A DNA stretch of 64,000 nucleotides. Source: an uncultured Pelagibacteraceae bacterium. Lineage in GTDB: Bacteria > Pseudomonadota > Alphaproteobacteria > Pelagibacterales > Pelagibacteraceae. The stretch spans positions 38,159-102,158 of the forward strand of contig CACCPE010000002.1 of assembly GCA_902547825.1 (NCBI GenBank), written 5' to 3'. How positions within the stretch are numbered: position 1 is the stretch's first letter; each line of letters starts with the position of its first letter. Shown in pieces: positions 45,246-55,685 of the stretch. The translations under genes and the position numbers were made by a program. The notes below the pieces were generated by a model, which was not told where the DNA came from, searched no databases, and worked only from the letters and a program-made list of their open reading frames with translations.

Positions 45246-46310
45246 ATGATATTTAGATTTATGAATTTTATAAAATTAATATCGATTATTTTAATTATTT
45301 TTTCGAAAACTGGAAACGTTTTATCAAAAGATAATATCTTTAATGTTAATAATATAGATGTTCTTAAAAAAGGTAATTTATCAAACGATGCTTTAGCAAA
45401 TATAGCTATCAAGAAAGGATATATAGATTTAATCGAAAAAATTCTTCTAGATGAGGATAAAAAAAAGTTGATACAGCTAAATTTTACAGAAATAAAAGAA
45501 TTAGTTTCTTACTACCAGATTATTAGTAAAAAAGAGAATGAAAATTATGATAATAAATTAAGTTTTAATATTTTCTTCGATAGAGATAAATTTCATAATT
45601 TATTTTTTAAAAAGAATATTTTGTACTCTGAAATAGTAGATAAAGAAATTTATCTTTTACCTATATTTAAAAAAAATGATCAAATTTACATTTATAGTCA
45701 AAATTTTTTCTACGAAAAATGGAATAAAATTTATTTAGAGGATTTAATTGAATTTATTTTGCCTATTGAAAATATAGAGGTTATACAAAATATTAATACA
45801 AATAAAAATAATATGCTTAATTTAAATCTTAAAGATTTATTTACGGAGTACAAAAATAAAAATTTAGCATTAATTTTAATTGAAGACACCAAATCAAAAA
45901 ATGAAAAAATTTATTTAAGAGCAAACATTATGCAAAAAAAAATTGACAAAAGTATTATTGTAGATAGATCAAACTTAGACGACAAAAAGTACTATGAAAA
46001 GATTATTTTAAAAGTTAGTCAAGAAATTATAAATTTAGTCAAATCGCAAAATTTAATAGATATTCGAACACCCTCTTTTATAAATACAGTAATTTCAATT
46101 GACAAAAAAAATGATTTAGTGAGATTGAATAAAAGACTTAAGAAAATCGATTTAATTGATGATTTATATGTGCAAGAATTTAATAACGAATATGTTTTAT
46201 TAAAAATAAAATATTTAGGAAAATTAGATAAGATAATAAAAAAATTAAATGATCAACAAATAAATTTAAGTTTAATTAATGATCAGTGGAGATTAGAAAT
46301 ACAGAAATGA
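45246..46310 (+). CDS. DUF2066 domain secreted protein
   Basis: 354 aa from ATG 45246, or five residues shorter from ATG 45261. It has a signal peptide (ends about GNVLS) and an alpha/beta body with no catalytic motif I recognise. The assignment to DUF2066 rests mainly on its place between purM (divergent) and hda, where alphaproteobacteria commonly have such a gene, plus the repeated pattern DLIDDLYVQEFNNEYVLLKIKYLG near the C-terminus. The function is unknown. The open frame extends back to 45183 inside purM, but that extension lacks a signal-peptide-like start. Confidence 0.65.
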   Translation: MIFRFMNFIKLISIILIIFSKTGNVLSKDNIFNVNNIDVLKKGNLSNDALANIAIKKGYIDLIEKILLDEDKKKLIQLNFTEIKELVSYYQIISKKENENYDNKLSFNIFFDRDKFHNLFFKKNILYSEIVDKEIYLLPIFKKNDQIYIYSQNFFYEKWNKIYLEDLIEFILPIENIEVIQNINTNKNNMLNLNLKDLFTEYKNKNLALILIEDTKSKNEKIYLRANIMQKKIDKSIIVDRSNLDDKKYYEKIILKVSQEIINLVKSQNLIDIRTPSFINTVISIDKKNDLVRLNKRLKKIDLIDDLYVQEFNNEYVLLKIKYLGKLDKIIKKLNDQQINLSLINDQWRLEIQK

Positions 46311-46963
46311 ACCAATTAATTTTTAAATTTCCTTTTAAAACAAAGTATTATCAAGAGGATTTTTTTGTTTCATCAAATAATTTTTCTGCATACAAATTAA
46401 TAGAGAGTTGGCCTGACTGGCCTGGAAATTGGCTCAATGTCTTTGGTTTCAAAGGATCTGGCAAAACTCACTTATCCAAAATTTTAGAGAAAAAAATTAA
46501 AAAAGTAAAAATTATTAAAGAAGAACATATCAATGACAAAACTATTTCTGAATTATCAAACATACAATGTCTCATCATTGACAATTTTGAAAATAAAACT
46601 GATGAAAGATTATTATATTCAATTTTAAATCACTCAAAACAATATGAAAAGTATGTCGTTATAAATAGTTTATGTTCTCTTAAAAAAGAAAATTTTAAGT
46701 TGAATGATTTAAAATCAAGAATTAATAGTTTTGTTTTCATAGGAATAGAATTACCCACTGACGATCTTCTAAAAGTTATCATTTCAAAGTACTTTTCTGA
46801 AAAACAGATCAACATTAATCCAAAAATTTCTGAGTATATTATTAAAAATGTAGATCGTTCTTATGAAAAAACGTTCAAATTTATTAAAGAAGTTGATGAA
46901 TTGTCTTTATCTTCTGGAAAATCTATAAATATTAATTTAATAAAAAAAGTGTTGAATCAATGA
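46307..46963 (+). CDS. hda: DnaA-related regulatory protein Hda
   Basis: 218 aa from ATG 46307, which overlaps the upstream TGA (ATGA). It is a DnaA-type AAA+ domain with P-loop GFKGSGKTH at about residues 47-55 and Walker B LIIDNFE, but without the DnaA DNA-binding domain. The N-terminus MNQLIFKFPF resembles a beta-clamp-binding motif as in Hda. It should stimulate ATP hydrolysis by DnaA after replication starts. Alphaproteobacterial context with purM/DUF2066 supports the call. Confidence 0.88.
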   Translation: MNQLIFKFPFKTKYYQEDFFVSSNNFSAYKLIESWPDWPGNWLNVFGFKGSGKTHLSKILEKKIKKVKIIKEEHINDKTISELSNIQCLIIDNFENKTDERLLYSILNHSKQYEKYVVINSLCSLKKENFKLNDLKSRINSFVFIGIELPTDDLLKVIISKYFSEKQININPKISEYIIKNVDRSYEKTFKFIKEVDELSLSSGKSININLIKKVLNQ

Positions 46964-48747
46964 ATAAATATAGAACACATAATTGTTTAGATCTTAGTGA
47001 AAGTGATATTAATAAAGATGTAATTTTATCTGGATGGATTCACAGAAAAAGAGATCATGGAAATTTATTATTTATAGATTTACGAGATCACTTCGGAATA
47101 ACTCAGTGTGTTATAGAAAATGATAATAAACTTTTTCCTTTAATTGAAAAAATCAAACCAGAAACTGTAGTCAAAATAAATGGGGAAGTAATAAGAAGAG
47201 CAGAGGGTACAGAAAATTTAGATCTTAAAACTGGTAAGATTGAAATAAAAATAAAGTCTTTTGAAGTTTTATCAAAAGCAAAAGATTTACCCATACCAGT
47301 TTTTGGAGATCAAGAATATCCTGAAGAGTTAAGATTGAAATATAGATTTTTGGATTTAAGAAGAGAAGAAATGCATAAAAATATTGTTCTAAGATCTGAA
47401 GTTATTTCATTTATTCGTGCTGAAATGTTAAAATTAGGTTTTTTGGAGTTTCAAACACCAATTTTGACTTCATCGAGTCCTGAAGGAGCAAGAGATTTTT
47501 TAGTTCCAAGTAGATTAAATCCTGGAAAATTTTATGCTCTACCCCAGGCACCACAGCAATTTAAACAATTAATTATGGTTTCTGGTTTTGATAAATATTT
47601 TCAGATAGCTCCATGCTTCCGAGACGAGGATGCTAGAGCTGATAGAAGCCCAGGGGAATTCTATCAATTAGACTTAGAGATGTCTTTCGTTGAACAAGAA
47701 GATGTTTTTAATGTTGTTGAGAAGTTAATGATAAGTTTATTCAAAAATTTTTCTAAAAAAAAAAAAGTTTCTGAGAAATTTCCAAGAATTTCCTATGAAG
47801 AGTCCATGATGAAATATGGCACAGATAAACCAGATTTAAGAAACCCATTATTAATTCATGAATTAACAAACATATTTACCCGAGATGACGTAAAGTTTGA
47901 TATTTTTAAAAATATTGTGAAAGATGGGGGAAAGGTCAGAGGAATAATCACAAAAAATACTATAAGTAAACCAAGAAGCTTTTTTGACAACATTGATAAA
48001 TGGGCTAAAGAGCAAGGATCATCCGGGCTAGCTTATTTTAGTATAGAAAAAGATAAATCTATAAAAGGAAAAGGACCTGTAGGTAAGTTCTTTAGCGAGC
48101 AATCTATAGAGGAAATTATGAAAACAACAAAGGCAGAAATTGGAGATAGTGTTTTTTTATCATGTGGAAAAGAAAAAGAAATTAAACAGATTTTGTCTAT
48201 AGCTAGAAATAAAATTGCAGATGATTTAAATATAATAGAGAAAAACAAATTCGCATTTTGTTGGATAGTAGATTATCCAATGTTTGAGTTAGATGAAAAA
48301 ACCAATAAAGTCATTTTTAGCCACAATCCTTTTTCTATGCCCCAGGGAGAAATAAATAGCTTGAATTTTGATGATCCTTTAGAAATAAAAGCTTTTCAAT
48401 ACGATATAGTTTGCAACGGAGTAGAATTGTCGTCTGGTGCCATAAGAAATCATGTACCAGAGCTAATGTATAAATTATTTTCAATTGCAGGATATTCAAA
48501 GGAAGATGTAAACATAAAATTTAGTGGAATGATAAATGCTCTTAGCTATGGAGCACCTCCTCATGGTGGAATAGCTCCAGGTATCGACAGAATTGTAATG
48601 TTATTAGCTGATGAAAAAAACATAAGAGAGGTTACTTTATTCCCTATGAACCAAAATGCTCAAGACTTAATGATGGAAGCTCCATCAAATGTAGAAGCTA
48701 AACAATTAAAAGAACTTAAAATTAAAATCGATATTAAAAAAAATTAG
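46960..48747 (+). CDS. aspS: Aspartyl-tRNA synthetase (probably non-discriminating)
   Basis: 595-aa bacterial-type class II enzyme. It has an N-terminal anticodon-binding OB fold ([23 protein letters not shown]), motif 2 in [20 protein letters not shown], a GAD insertion domain, and motif 3 [13 protein letters not shown]. His33 and Gly83 (AEGTEN) match the pair linked in Pseudomonas AspRS to charging of both tRNA-Asp and tRNA-Asn. GatCAB would then be needed to make Asn-tRNA-Asn; that is inference. Confidence 0.97.
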   Translation: MNKYRTHNCLDLSESDINKDVILSGWIHRKRDHGNLLFIDLRDHFGITQCVIENDNKLFPLIEKIKPETVVKINGEVIRRAEGTENLDLKTGKIEIKIKSFEVLSKAKDLPIPVFGDQEYPEELRLKYRFLDLRREEMHKNIVLRSEVISFIRAEMLKLGFLEFQTPILTSSSPEGARDFLVPSRLNPGKFYALPQAPQQFKQLIMVSGFDKYFQIAPCFRDEDARADRSPGEFYQLDLEMSFVEQEDVFNVVEKLMISLFKNFSKKKKVSEKFPRISYEESMMKYGTDKPDLRNPLLIHELTNIFTRDDVKFDIFKNIVKDGGKVRGIITKNTISKPRSFFDNIDKWAKEQGSSGLAYFSIEKDKSIKGKGPVGKFFSEQSIEEIMKTTKAEIGDSVFLSCGKEKEIKQILSIARNKIADDLNIIEKNKFAFCWIVDYPMFELDEKTNKVIFSHNPFSMPQGEINSLNFDDPLEIKAFQYDIVCNGVELSSGAIRNHVPELMYKLFSIAGYSKEDVNIKFSGMINALSYGAPPHGGIAPGIDRIVMLLADEKNIREVTLFPMNQNAQDLMMEAPSNVEAKQLKELKIKIDIKKN

Positions 48748-49571
48748 TTTTTAGTTTTAGTTTTTAAATTAATTCTGACATCTGAAAGATCTACTAATTT
48801 TTCCTCTAAATTACTTCTCACAAAACCTTTCGAAGTAATATTTTTCATTATCTTTAAAAATTTATCATCGGCATTATCATTAATTAAACTTTTTGTGCTT
48901 GCAATAGAAGGTGTGTGTGCTAACTCTTCCTTACCCAAGTATGAAATAGCCAATTCTCTAAAAACGTAATCTAAAATCGAAGACGCACTTAAAATTCTAT
49001 CGTTACCCAATACATTTCCAGATGGTTCAAATTTTGTATCAATAAAAGCATCAACATATTCGTCTAATGGAACTCCATATTGTAAACCTAGTGATATAGC
49101 TATAGCGAAATTATTCATCATAGCTTTCACAAGTTCACCCTCTTTGTTAGTGTCAATGAAAATTTCACCTATTTTTCCATCATCATACTCCCCAGTATGA
49201 AGGTAAACTTTATGATCTCCTATTTGGGCTTTTTGAATATATCCTTTTCTTCTATCAGGCATTTTGAATCTAGCTTGGTTCTTCATCTTTAAATTTCCAC
49301 CTGATTCTTTTGTTGGGATTTTATTAGCACCCACTATTTTTTCTGAGAAATTTTTTGAAATTGGTTTAGTAATTTTACTTTCTATTTTTTTGTCATTCGC
49401 TACATTTCCAATTTTTTTGGTTTTTCGGTTGTTTAACTTTACGTCGATAACCTCAACATCTCCATCAGTTCGAGTGTCAATTTTAGCTAGCTCTTGATCA
49501 TTTAAATCGCTTAAGGAATGCACCGTTTTAAAAGTGCATGTATAATATGTTTCAACTAAATATTTTTTCAT
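48744..49571 (-). CDS. Stand-alone NrdJ C-terminal (TSCPD-like) domain protein
   Basis: 275 aa. The C-terminal ~170 residues closely resemble the C-terminal part of B12-dependent (class II) ribonucleotide reductase Nrd[76 protein letters not shown] and [16 protein letters not shown]. There is no catalytic barrel or radical-site motif, so it is not a reductase by itself. The first ~50 residues ([17 protein letters not shown]) and a low-complexity linker I do not recognise. It could be a detached NrdJb-like subunit, a regulator, or a repurposed domain. Its own spacer of about 100 bp separates it from NDUFA12. Confidence 0.75.
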   Translation of the reverse strand: MKKYLVETYYTCTFKTVHSLSDLNDQELAKIDTRTDGDVEVIDVKLNNRKTKKIGNVANDKKIESKITKPISKNFSEKIVGANKIPTKESGGNLKMKNQARFKMPDRRKGYIQKAQIGDHKVYLHTGEYDDGKIGEIFIDTNKEGELVKAMMNNFAIAISLGLQYGVPLDEYVDAFIDTKFEPSGNVLGNDRILSASSILDYVFRELAISYLGKEELAHTPSIASTKSLINDNADDKFLKIMKNITSKGFVRSNLEEKLVDLSDVRINLKTKTKN

Positions 49572-49672
49572 TATTATTTGGAATCTGAGTACTTTAGATA
49601 TATATTATTATTAATTACTAGTGTCTAATAATTAATATACAATTTTAACTTGTGTGGATTTAAATTTCAAAT

Positions 49673-50023
49673 ATGGGCTTAAAAATTATTTTTACTTGGT
49701 GGAATAAACAAACATTTGGGACTATGCTCAAAACTTTGTTTTTTGGTAAATACGTTGGAACTGATGAATATGGAAACAAATATTATAAAAGTAGCAAAAA
49801 TGAGAGATGGGTAATTTATTCAAATGATATTGAAGCGACAAAAATTACCTCTGATTGGTATCTTTGGATGCATCATACTACAGATCTAGTTCCAACTTTT
49901 AAAGAAAATAAATACAGTTGGCAAAAAAAACATTCTGAAAATAAAACTGGTACAGCTGAAAGTTTTAAACCGAATAAGATTAAAAAAAATAACATAAAAA
50001 AAAAATATGAAACTTGGATTTAA
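49673..50023 (+). CDS. NDUFA12 (B17.2)-like complex I accessory subunit
   Basis: 116 aa. It has the NDUFA12 pattern GKYVGTDEYGNKYYKS, RWVIYSNDIEATKI and SDWYLWMHHTTDLVP. In alphaproteobacteria and mitochondria this is a supernumerary subunit of NADH:ubiquinone oxidoreductase on the matrix/cytoplasmic arm, supporting assembly. It is diagnostic of alphaproteobacterial ancestry. It overlaps the next gene (DUF2155) by 17 bp. The basic, lysine-rich C-terminus is variable. Confidence 0.92.
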   Translation: MGLKIIFTWWNKQTFGTMLKTLFFGKYVGTDEYGNKYYKSSKNERWVIYSNDIEATKITSDWYLWMHHTTDLVPTFKENKYSWQKKHSENKTGTAESFKPNKIKKNNIKKKYETWI

Positions 50024-50519
50024 AATTTACGTTTACTTGCTTTTTTTTTTATTTTTAAATATTTCAATTTCAGCGGAGGATAAGATTATTAGTTCTCCAT
50101 TATTAAATTTAGAGCAAATCAAACCAAGTTTTGACGAGGAAGACGATAATAAAAAAGAAGAGAATTTGACAACAAATAAATCTTTAAAAAAGAAAAAACA
50201 TATCTCAAAAAATACTAAATTATCGCATGCCACCTTGATTGGTCTTGATAAAATTACTGCGAAATCATCAAAGATAACTATTTTTTTTGATGAGGCTAAA
50301 AAATTCGGCCCTCTTGAAATAAAGATTCTAAAATGCAGTAAAGTAAATGTTAATAATAATTTATCTAATGTTGCTTATATGCAAGTTAAAGATCTTACTA
50401 AGACAGAAAATGAAAAAGTTTTTATCTTTAATGGTTGGACATTTTCTTCAGATCCAACTCTGACACCTTTTGATCATGCAATTTATGACTTACAATTGTT
50501 AAATTGCTATAATGTCTAG
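50007..50519 (+). CDS. DUF2155 periplasmic protein
   Basis: 170 aa with a signal peptide (MKLGFKIYVYLLFFLFLN, cut near SISA), a Lys/Glu-rich linker, and the DUF2155 domain: ATLIGLDKITAKSSKI, FGPLEIKILKC, IFNGWTFSSDPTLTPFDHAIYDL. Function unknown; by family knowledge it is conserved beside NDUFA12 in alphaproteobacteria. Two cysteines in the domain may form a disulfide. Tail overlap with accC is the 4-bp palindrome CTAG. Confidence 0.88.
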   Translation: MKLGFKIYVYLLFFLFLNISISAEDKIISSPLLNLEQIKPSFDEEDDNKKEENLTTNKSLKKKKHISKNTKLSHATLIGLDKITAKSSKITIFFDEAKKFGPLEIKILKCSKVNVNNNLSNVAYMQVKDLTKTENEKVFIFNGWTFSSDPTLTPFDHAIYDLQLLNCYNV

Positions 50520-51853
50520 TAAAATTTTTCCTTGCTCAACCAGTTTGTGTCAAACTCAGATTTTTTAAATTTTTCATGATTAAGAATTTTTTTATGCAAG
50601 TCTATTGTTGTAGTTATGCCCTCTAAAACAAATTCATCTAATGACCTCAAGGTTCTTTGTATAGCCTCTGTTCTATTTCTTCCTTTGCAAATTACCTTAG
50701 CAATTAAACTATCATAGTATGGTGTAACTTTACATCCTTGAAATATAGAACCATCTACCCTAGTTCTAAAACCAGAAGGTTGATGGCAAACAGAAATAGT
50801 TCCAGGACTTGGTTGAAAATTTAAGGCAGGATTTTCTGCATTAATTCTGCATTCTATTGAATGACCACGTGGTTTGATATCACTTTGCTTTAGAGCTGTA
50901 TCTCCAGTATAGGCGATCCATATTTGCTCTTTTACAATGTCTATTCCAGTCTGAACTTCTGTAACTGGATGTTCTACTTGAACTCTTGTATTCATTTCTA
51001 AGAAATAAAATTTACCATTTTCATAAATAAACTCAACTGTTCCAGCTCCTTCATAATTTAACTGCTCTACCATTTTTACTGTTTTTTCTAAAAGATCTTT
51101 TCTTTGCTCTTCAGACAAAACAGGACTTGGAGTTTCTTCAATTAATTTTTGATGTCTTCTCTGAACAGAACAATCCCTTTCACCTAATTGAACAGTTCTA
51201 TTTTTTCCAGACATAATCTGAACTTCTATATGTCGCGGATTTTTGAAATATTTTTCAATATATAATTCATCGTTACCAAAAAATTTTTTGGCCTCTGATT
51301 TAGCAATTAAGAACAAATTTTCTAATTGATCCTCTTTATCAACTATTTTCATCCCCTTTCCACCACCTCCTCCTGCAGCTTTAATTAAAACAGGATAACC
51401 AATTTTTTTGCAAATAGATTTTGCTTCAGAAAAATTTTTTACACCGCTTTCAGAACCCTCAATAATAGGCAAGCCATATTTTTTTGCTATTTTTTTAGCT
51501 TCAATCTTATCTCCCATTTTTGAAATTATTTCTGCTTTAGGACCAATAAATTTAATACCATGTTTACTTACTATTTCAGAAAATTTTGCATTTTCAGATA
51601 AAAAACCATAACCAGGGTGTATAGCCTCAGCACCTGTCAAATCAACAGCAGACATAATAGAAGAAATATTTAAATAACTATTTTGTGGTTGATGCGAACC
51701 TATACAAACACTCTCATCTGCCAAACGCACATGCATTGAGTCAGCATCTACATCAGAGTGAACAGCTACAGTCCCAATACCCCATTCTTTACATGCTCTA
51801 ATTACTCTAACAGCAATCTCACCTCTGTTAGCAATTAAAACTTTTTTGAACAT
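50516..51853 (-). CDS. accC: Acetyl-CoA carboxylase, biotin carboxylase subunit
   Basis: 445 aa ATP-grasp enzyme that carboxylates biotin on AccB. It begins FKKVLIANRGEIAVRVIRAC, has the glycine-rich ATP loop AAGGGGGKGMKIV, the catalytic EMNTRVQVEHPVTE and the arginine-rich GERDCSVQRRHQKL. Downstream of accB after 6 bp; carboxyltransferase genes (accA, accD) are elsewhere. Confidence 0.98.
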   Translation of the reverse strand: MFKKVLIANRGEIAVRVIRACKEWGIGTVAVHSDVDADSMHVRLADESVCIGSHQPQNSYLNISSIMSAVDLTGAEAIHPGYGFLSENAKFSEIVSKHGIKFIGPKAEIISKMGDKIEAKKIAKKYGLPIIEGSESGVKNFSEAKSICKKIGYPVLIKAAGGGGGKGMKIVDKEDQLENLFLIAKSEAKKFFGNDELYIEKYFKNPRHIEVQIMSGKNRTVQLGERDCSVQRRHQKLIEETPSPVLSEEQRKDLLEKTVKMVEQLNYEGAGTVEFIYENGKFYFLEMNTRVQVEHPVTEVQTGIDIVKEQIWIAYTGDTALKQSDIKPRGHSIECRINAENPALNFQPSPGTISVCHQPSGFRTRVDGSIFQGCKVTPYYDSLIAKVICKGRNRTEAIQRTLRSLDEFVLEGITTTIDLHKKILNHEKFKKSEFDTNWLSKEKFY

Positions 51854-51859
51854 TTTTTT

Positions 51860-52285
51860 TTATTTAAGAATGACTAATGTTTGACCAAACTCTACTGGTT
51901 GACCATCTTCTACAAGAATTTTTGAAACTTCTCCTTCACTAGTCGATGGAACATGATTCATTGTTTTCATTGCCTCAACAATCATAACTGTTTGACCTTT
52001 TTTTATTTTATCACCTACTTTAACAAATTTTTTTGCTCCAGGTTCTGGGGCAAGATAGGCAGTCCCAATAATAGGCGACTTAACTCTTATACCTTCATCA
52101 TGATCAGAGGTATTCAACACAGCTTTATTTTGGTAAACGATTGCATTAGATTTTGTTTGGTCTATTCCTCGTGTTACCCTTGAAACTTTGATTTTTGTTT
52201 GACCTTCTTGATACTCTAGTTCTGTAAGGTTGAAATCTTTTAAATTATCAACAAGTTCCTTAATAAGTTTTTTATCAATTTTCAT
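51860..52285 (-). CDS. accB: Acetyl-CoA carboxylase, biotin carboxyl carrier protein
   Basis: 141 aa. The C-terminal biotinyl domain has the biotinylated Lys107 in VEAMKTMN and the flexible thumb EPGAKKFV. The Pro/Ala linker typical of AccB is short, rich in other residues. The start overlaps the aroQ stop by 4 bp. Confidence 0.97.
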   Translation of the reverse strand: MKIDKKLIKELVDNLKDFNLTELEYQEGQTKIKVSRVTRGIDQTKSNAIVYQNKAVLNTSDHDEGIRVKSPIIGTAYLAPEPGAKKFVKVGDKIKKGQTVMIVEAMKTMNHVPSTSEGEVSKILVEDGQPVEFGQTLVILK

Positions 52286-52719
52286 TTATTTAAGTAATTT
52301 TTCATTGCTTCTAAAGCCATAGTATAACCGTTTGAACCAAATCCACAAATTACTCCTTTTGCAACTTTACTTATAAGCGATTTGTGTCTGAAATCTTCTC
52401 TATTATAAATGTTACTTATATGCAATTCAATAATTGGAATCTTAAGTATTTTCAATGCATCGTGAATAGCTACTGATGTATGTGTATATCCACCCGCATT
52501 TATTATCAGACCATTCTGACTATTTCTTGCATTTTGGATTTTTTCTATTATTTCTCCTTCAATGTTTGATTGAAAAAAAAAAATATCAAGATTATTTTCT
52601 TTTGCGTATTGTTTACAGGTTTTTTCAATATCTTTTAATGTAAAACTTCCATACTGGCTTTTTTCCCTTTCACCTAAAAGGTTGAGATTTGGTCCATTAA
52701 GAATTATAATTTTTTTCAT
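52282..52719 (-). CDS. aroQ: 3-dehydroquinate dehydratase, type II
   Basis: 145 aa; third step of the shikimate pathway. It shows LNGPNLNLLGERE, the lid region with the catalytic tyrosine (KSQYGSFTLKDIE), NAGGYTHTSVAIHDAL and ELHISNIYNRE. First gene of aroQ-accB-accC, an arrangement usual in alphaproteobacteria. Confidence 0.97.
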   Translation of the reverse strand: MKKIIILNGPNLNLLGEREKSQYGSFTLKDIEKTCKQYAKENNLDIFFFQSNIEGEIIEKIQNARNSQNGLIINAGGYTHTSVAIHDALKILKIPIIELHISNIYNREDFRHKSLISKVAKGVICGFGSNGYTMALEAMKNYLNK

Positions 52720-52752
52720 CGTTAATACTTATAATCAATGATTAACTTAATT

Positions 52753-52956
52753 ATGGCAAAAATACAATTAAATGGAAAAAAAGTTCTTATAAAAGCTAAT
52801 ATATCAATATTAGATTTATTAAAAAAATATAAACTAAATAATAAAAGAATCGCAATTGAGCACAATGGAAAAATAATTCCCAGAATTATTTGTAAGAAAA
52901 AAATACTTAAAAATAATGATAAGCTTGAAATAGTTCAATTTATTGGCGGTGGTTAA
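52753..52956 (+). CDS. thiS: Sulfur carrier protein ThiS
   Basis: 67-aa ubiquitin-like carrier from ATG 52753; the frame also holds an ATG at 52738. It ends FIGGG, the C-terminal Gly-Gly needed for thiocarboxylation, which donates sulfur to the thiazole ring of thiamine. It overlaps or adjoins thiG. No TPP riboswitch is seen in the 33-bp spacer before it. Confidence 0.93.
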   Translation: MAKIQLNGKKVLIKANISILDLLKKYKLNNKRIAIEHNGKIIPRIICKKKILKNNDKLEIVQFIGGG

Positions 52957-53731
52957 GTTGAAAACTGATATACTAAAAATTGCAAACAAAAAATTAAAAT
53001 CTAGGCTAATTGTAGGTACTGGTAAATATAAGTCATTTGCGGAAACTGCAAAAGCAATTAAAGCTTCAGGAGCTGATATGGTTACAGTAGCTGTGAGAAG
53101 AGTAAATATATTAGACAAAAAAAAACCTATTTTAACTGATTATTTAAATCCCAAAAAAATAATTTACTTACCTAATACTGCAGGATGTTATAATTCTGAA
53201 GAGGCTCTTAGAACTTTAAGACTGGCGAGAGAGATGGGTGGTTGGAAATTGGTAAAATTAGAGGTGCTTGGTGATAAAAAAACTTTATTTCCTAACATGA
53301 TTGAGACAATAAAATCTACGAAAGTGCTTACTAAAGAAGGTTTTAAAGTAATGGTTTATTGTTCAGATGATCCAATTTTATCAAAAAAACTTGAGGATAA
53401 TGGTGCAGCAGCAATTATGCCGTTAGCATCACCAATAGGGTCAGGTTTGGGTTTACAAAATAAAATAAATCTGTCTATTATAATTAAACAAACTAAGGTA
53501 CCAGTAATTGTAGATGCTGGCATTGGTACAGCTTCGGATGCATGCATTGCTATGGAAATGGGTTGTGATGGGGTTTTAATAAACAGTGCAATAGCCCAGT
53601 CAAACAAACCAATATTAATGGCCAAAGCTTTTAAAGAAGCAGTTAAATCTGGCCGAAATTCTTTTTTAGCAGGTAGAATGAAAAAAAACTTTTTTGCAAA
53701 GGCAAGCTCAACTTTTAAAGGTTTAATTTAA
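52949..53731 (+). CDS. thiG: Thiazole synthase ThiG
   Basis: About 260 aa; makes the thiazole phosphate of thiamine from DXP, ThiS-COSH and dehydroglycine. It shows [10 protein letters not shown], the Schiff-base lysine segment [28 protein letters not shown] and INSAIAQ. No ATG is available: GTG 52949 (inside the thiS end) or TTG 52958 (just after the thiS stop, behind GGTGG) are the likely starts, with TTG 52943 also possible. thiC and HMP genes are absent here. Confidence 0.95.
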   Translation: MVKLKTDILKIANKKLKSRLIVGTGKYKSFAETAKAIKASGADMVTVAVRRVNILDKKKPILTDYLNPKKIIYLPNTAGCYNSEEALRTLRLAREMGGWKLVKLEVLGDKKTLFPNMIETIKSTKVLTKEGFKVMVYCSDDPILSKKLEDNGAAAIMPLASPIGSGLGLQNKINLSIIIKQTKVPVIVDAGIGTASDACIAMEMGCDGVLINSAIAQSNKPILMAKAFKEAVKSGRNSFLAGRMKKNFFAKASSTFKGLI

Positions 53732-55540
53732 TTTTTTCTTACGTCTTACCCATAAAGTTCTTAACTTTTTTTTATTTTTAGTTTTTTTATTTTCTTTCTT
53801 AGTTTTTTTGATTTCTTTCTTTTCTTTTTTAAATTTAATTTTCTTAACTTCTTGACTATCATCTAATATATTGATGTGTTCAACATTATTTAAAAGTTTT
53901 TTTGACTTATTAAATAATTCGATCTTATATTCAGGTATGATTAAGCTTTTATCTGGTAAAATTTCTATTTTTACAGGATATTTTTTTTGATAATACTTCA
54001 GCTCATCAATAAAATTTATTTCGATAAAAGATCTCACTTTTTCCGGTATAAAACATTTAATATTTTTTACTTTTTCAGTAAATGCAAACATTTGTAATTT
54101 TTTAAGTATCTTTTGTGAAAACGAACCTAATGACAGTTGAGTTTCCCATTTGATTGAACCTTCTCTTAACCTTTGTCTAGTCATCTCAAGCAAACCAAAA
54201 TTGCTTATTTTTCCAATTTGAATTCTTGCTCTATCTTTTCTAATACTCTCTCTCATTTTTTTTTCAACTGTTCGTCTATTATAAAAATTTAACATATCTA
54301 TAAAATCTATTACAATTAGACCTGACAAATCTCTAAGTTTAATTTGATGAGCTATCATCTCTGCCGCTTCCAAATTAGTGTTAAGAGCTGTTTTCTCAAT
54401 ATTTGTTTGTTTTGTAGATTGACCAGAATTTATATCAATTGAAACTAATGCTTCCGTTGGATTTATAACTAAATATCCTCCGGATTTAAGTTTCACAGTG
54501 GGCTCGAAAATATTATTTAACTCTTTTTCAATATTTGCATCATGAAAAAGAGGTATCTTACCGCGATATTTTTTTATGTTTTTAAGGTTTTTGGGCATTA
54601 ATTCTTTCATAAATTTTTTAGCTTTTTGGTAGGCTTCATTTCCTTCAATATAAACATTTTTTGTTTCATTATCATAAATATCTCTAATTGTTCTTTTTAT
54701 GATATCGCCTTCTTCGTAAACCAATGAAGGAGCGTTAGACTCTAAAGCTTTAGCAGTAATGTCTTTCCAGGTTTTTAAAGTATTCTGAAAATCTTTTTCA
54801 ATTTCGTTTTTAGTTTTATTTGCACCTGCAGTTCTTACTATTACACCCATTGTTTTCGGTATATCAATTTCATTTAAAATATTTCTTATTTTTTGTCTAT
54901 CAGAGGAATTAAAAATTTTTCTTGAGATACCGCCGCCTTTAGGGGTATTAGGCATCAAAACTATATATTTGCCAGCTAAAGAAATAAATGTGGTTAGTGC
55001 AGCTCCTTTTTGACCTCTTTCCTCTTTAATCACTTGAATTAAAACTACTTGACCAGGTTTAATTACTTCTTGAATTTTATATCTTTTTATTCCAAATGAA
55101 GATTTTATTTCCTCTCTATACTGTCTTTTTTCTATTTCTTGTAACTTTGCAGTTTCAATATTTTCTTCTTTATTAATTTCATCATTCGAAATATTATTTG
55201 TGTTATTGTTATCTTGAGAATTTTCTAAGTTTTGATTTTTTAAATCTTCTCTTATTTTTTCTTCAGCTTCCTTAATCTTATCTTTGTCTTCCAGTGGCAG
55301 TTGATAGTAATCAGATTGAATATCGTTAAATGCCAAAAAACCATGTCTCTCTCTTCCAAAGTTTACAAAAGCAGCCTGTAAAGACGGTTCTACTCTGCTA
55401 ATTGTACCAAGATAAATATTGTTTTTAAAATTTAAATTATTTTTATCTTCAAATTCGTACTCTTCAATTGAATTATTTGATTTAAGAACAATACGTGTTT
55501 CATTAGGATGCGAAGCATCGATATATAAATTTTTCTCCAT
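53723..55540 (-). CDS. Ribonuclease E/G family endoribonuclease (no zinc-link)
   Basis: 605 aa. The S1 domain ([21 protein letters not shown], then [18 protein letters not shown]) is split by a ~70-residue Asn/Glu-rich insertion. The DNase I-like catalytic domain has Asp369 (SIDINSG) and Asp412 ([10 protein letters not shown]), the metal-binding pair. After [10 protein letters not shown] the CPxC zinc-link found in E. coli RNase E and G is absent; the chain goes directly to [13 protein letters not shown] long lysine-rich tail ends the protein. It should process rRNA and mRNA. Whether it is called rne or rng is uncertain. Confidence 0.9.
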   Translation of the reverse strand: MEKNLYIDASHPNETRIVLKSNNSIEEYEFEDKNNLNFKNNIYLGTISRVEPSLQAAFVNFGRERHGFLAFNDIQSDYYQLPLEDKDKIKEAEEKIREDLKNQNLENSQDNNNTNNISNDEINKEENIETAKLQEIEKRQYREEIKSSFGIKRYKIQEVIKPGQVVLIQVIKEERGQKGAALTTFISLAGKYIVLMPNTPKGGGISRKIFNSSDRQKIRNILNEIDIPKTMGVIVRTAGANKTKNEIEKDFQNTLKTWKDITAKALESNAPSLVYEEGDIIKRTIRDIYDNETKNVYIEGNEAYQKAKKFMKELMPKNLKNIKKYRGKIPLFHDANIEKELNNIFEPTVKLKSGGYLVINPTEALVSIDINSGQSTKQTNIEKTALNTNLEAAEMIAHQIKLRDLSGLIVIDFIDMLNFYNRRTVEKKMRESIRKDRARIQIGKISNFGLLEMTRQRLREGSIKWETQLSLGSFSQKILKKLQMFAFTEKVKNIKCFIPEKVRSFIEINFIDELKYYQKKYPVKIEILPDKSLIIPEYKIELFNKSKKLLNNVEHINILDDSQEVKKIKFKKEKKEIKKTKKENKKTKNKKKLRTLWVRRKKKLN

Positions 55541-55685
55541 TTTAATTGAATTCCTTTAATATTTGTGAAATCTGTTAATTTAGTTTTTGCCATAAATTTT
55601 ATTTTATACAATTTTATTAAAAAATACACATAATTAAAAATTAAATGCCTAAAGAAAGTCAAAATTGTTATTAATAAATGGTAAA

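Noticed and set aside
55432..55662. Minus-strand frame with an in-frame ATG (MAKTKLTDFTNIKG) overlapping the start of the RNase gene, as a leader peptide
   Set aside because: It overlaps the RNase E/G coding sequence out of frame, has no supporting composition, and no leader-regulation logic is visible.
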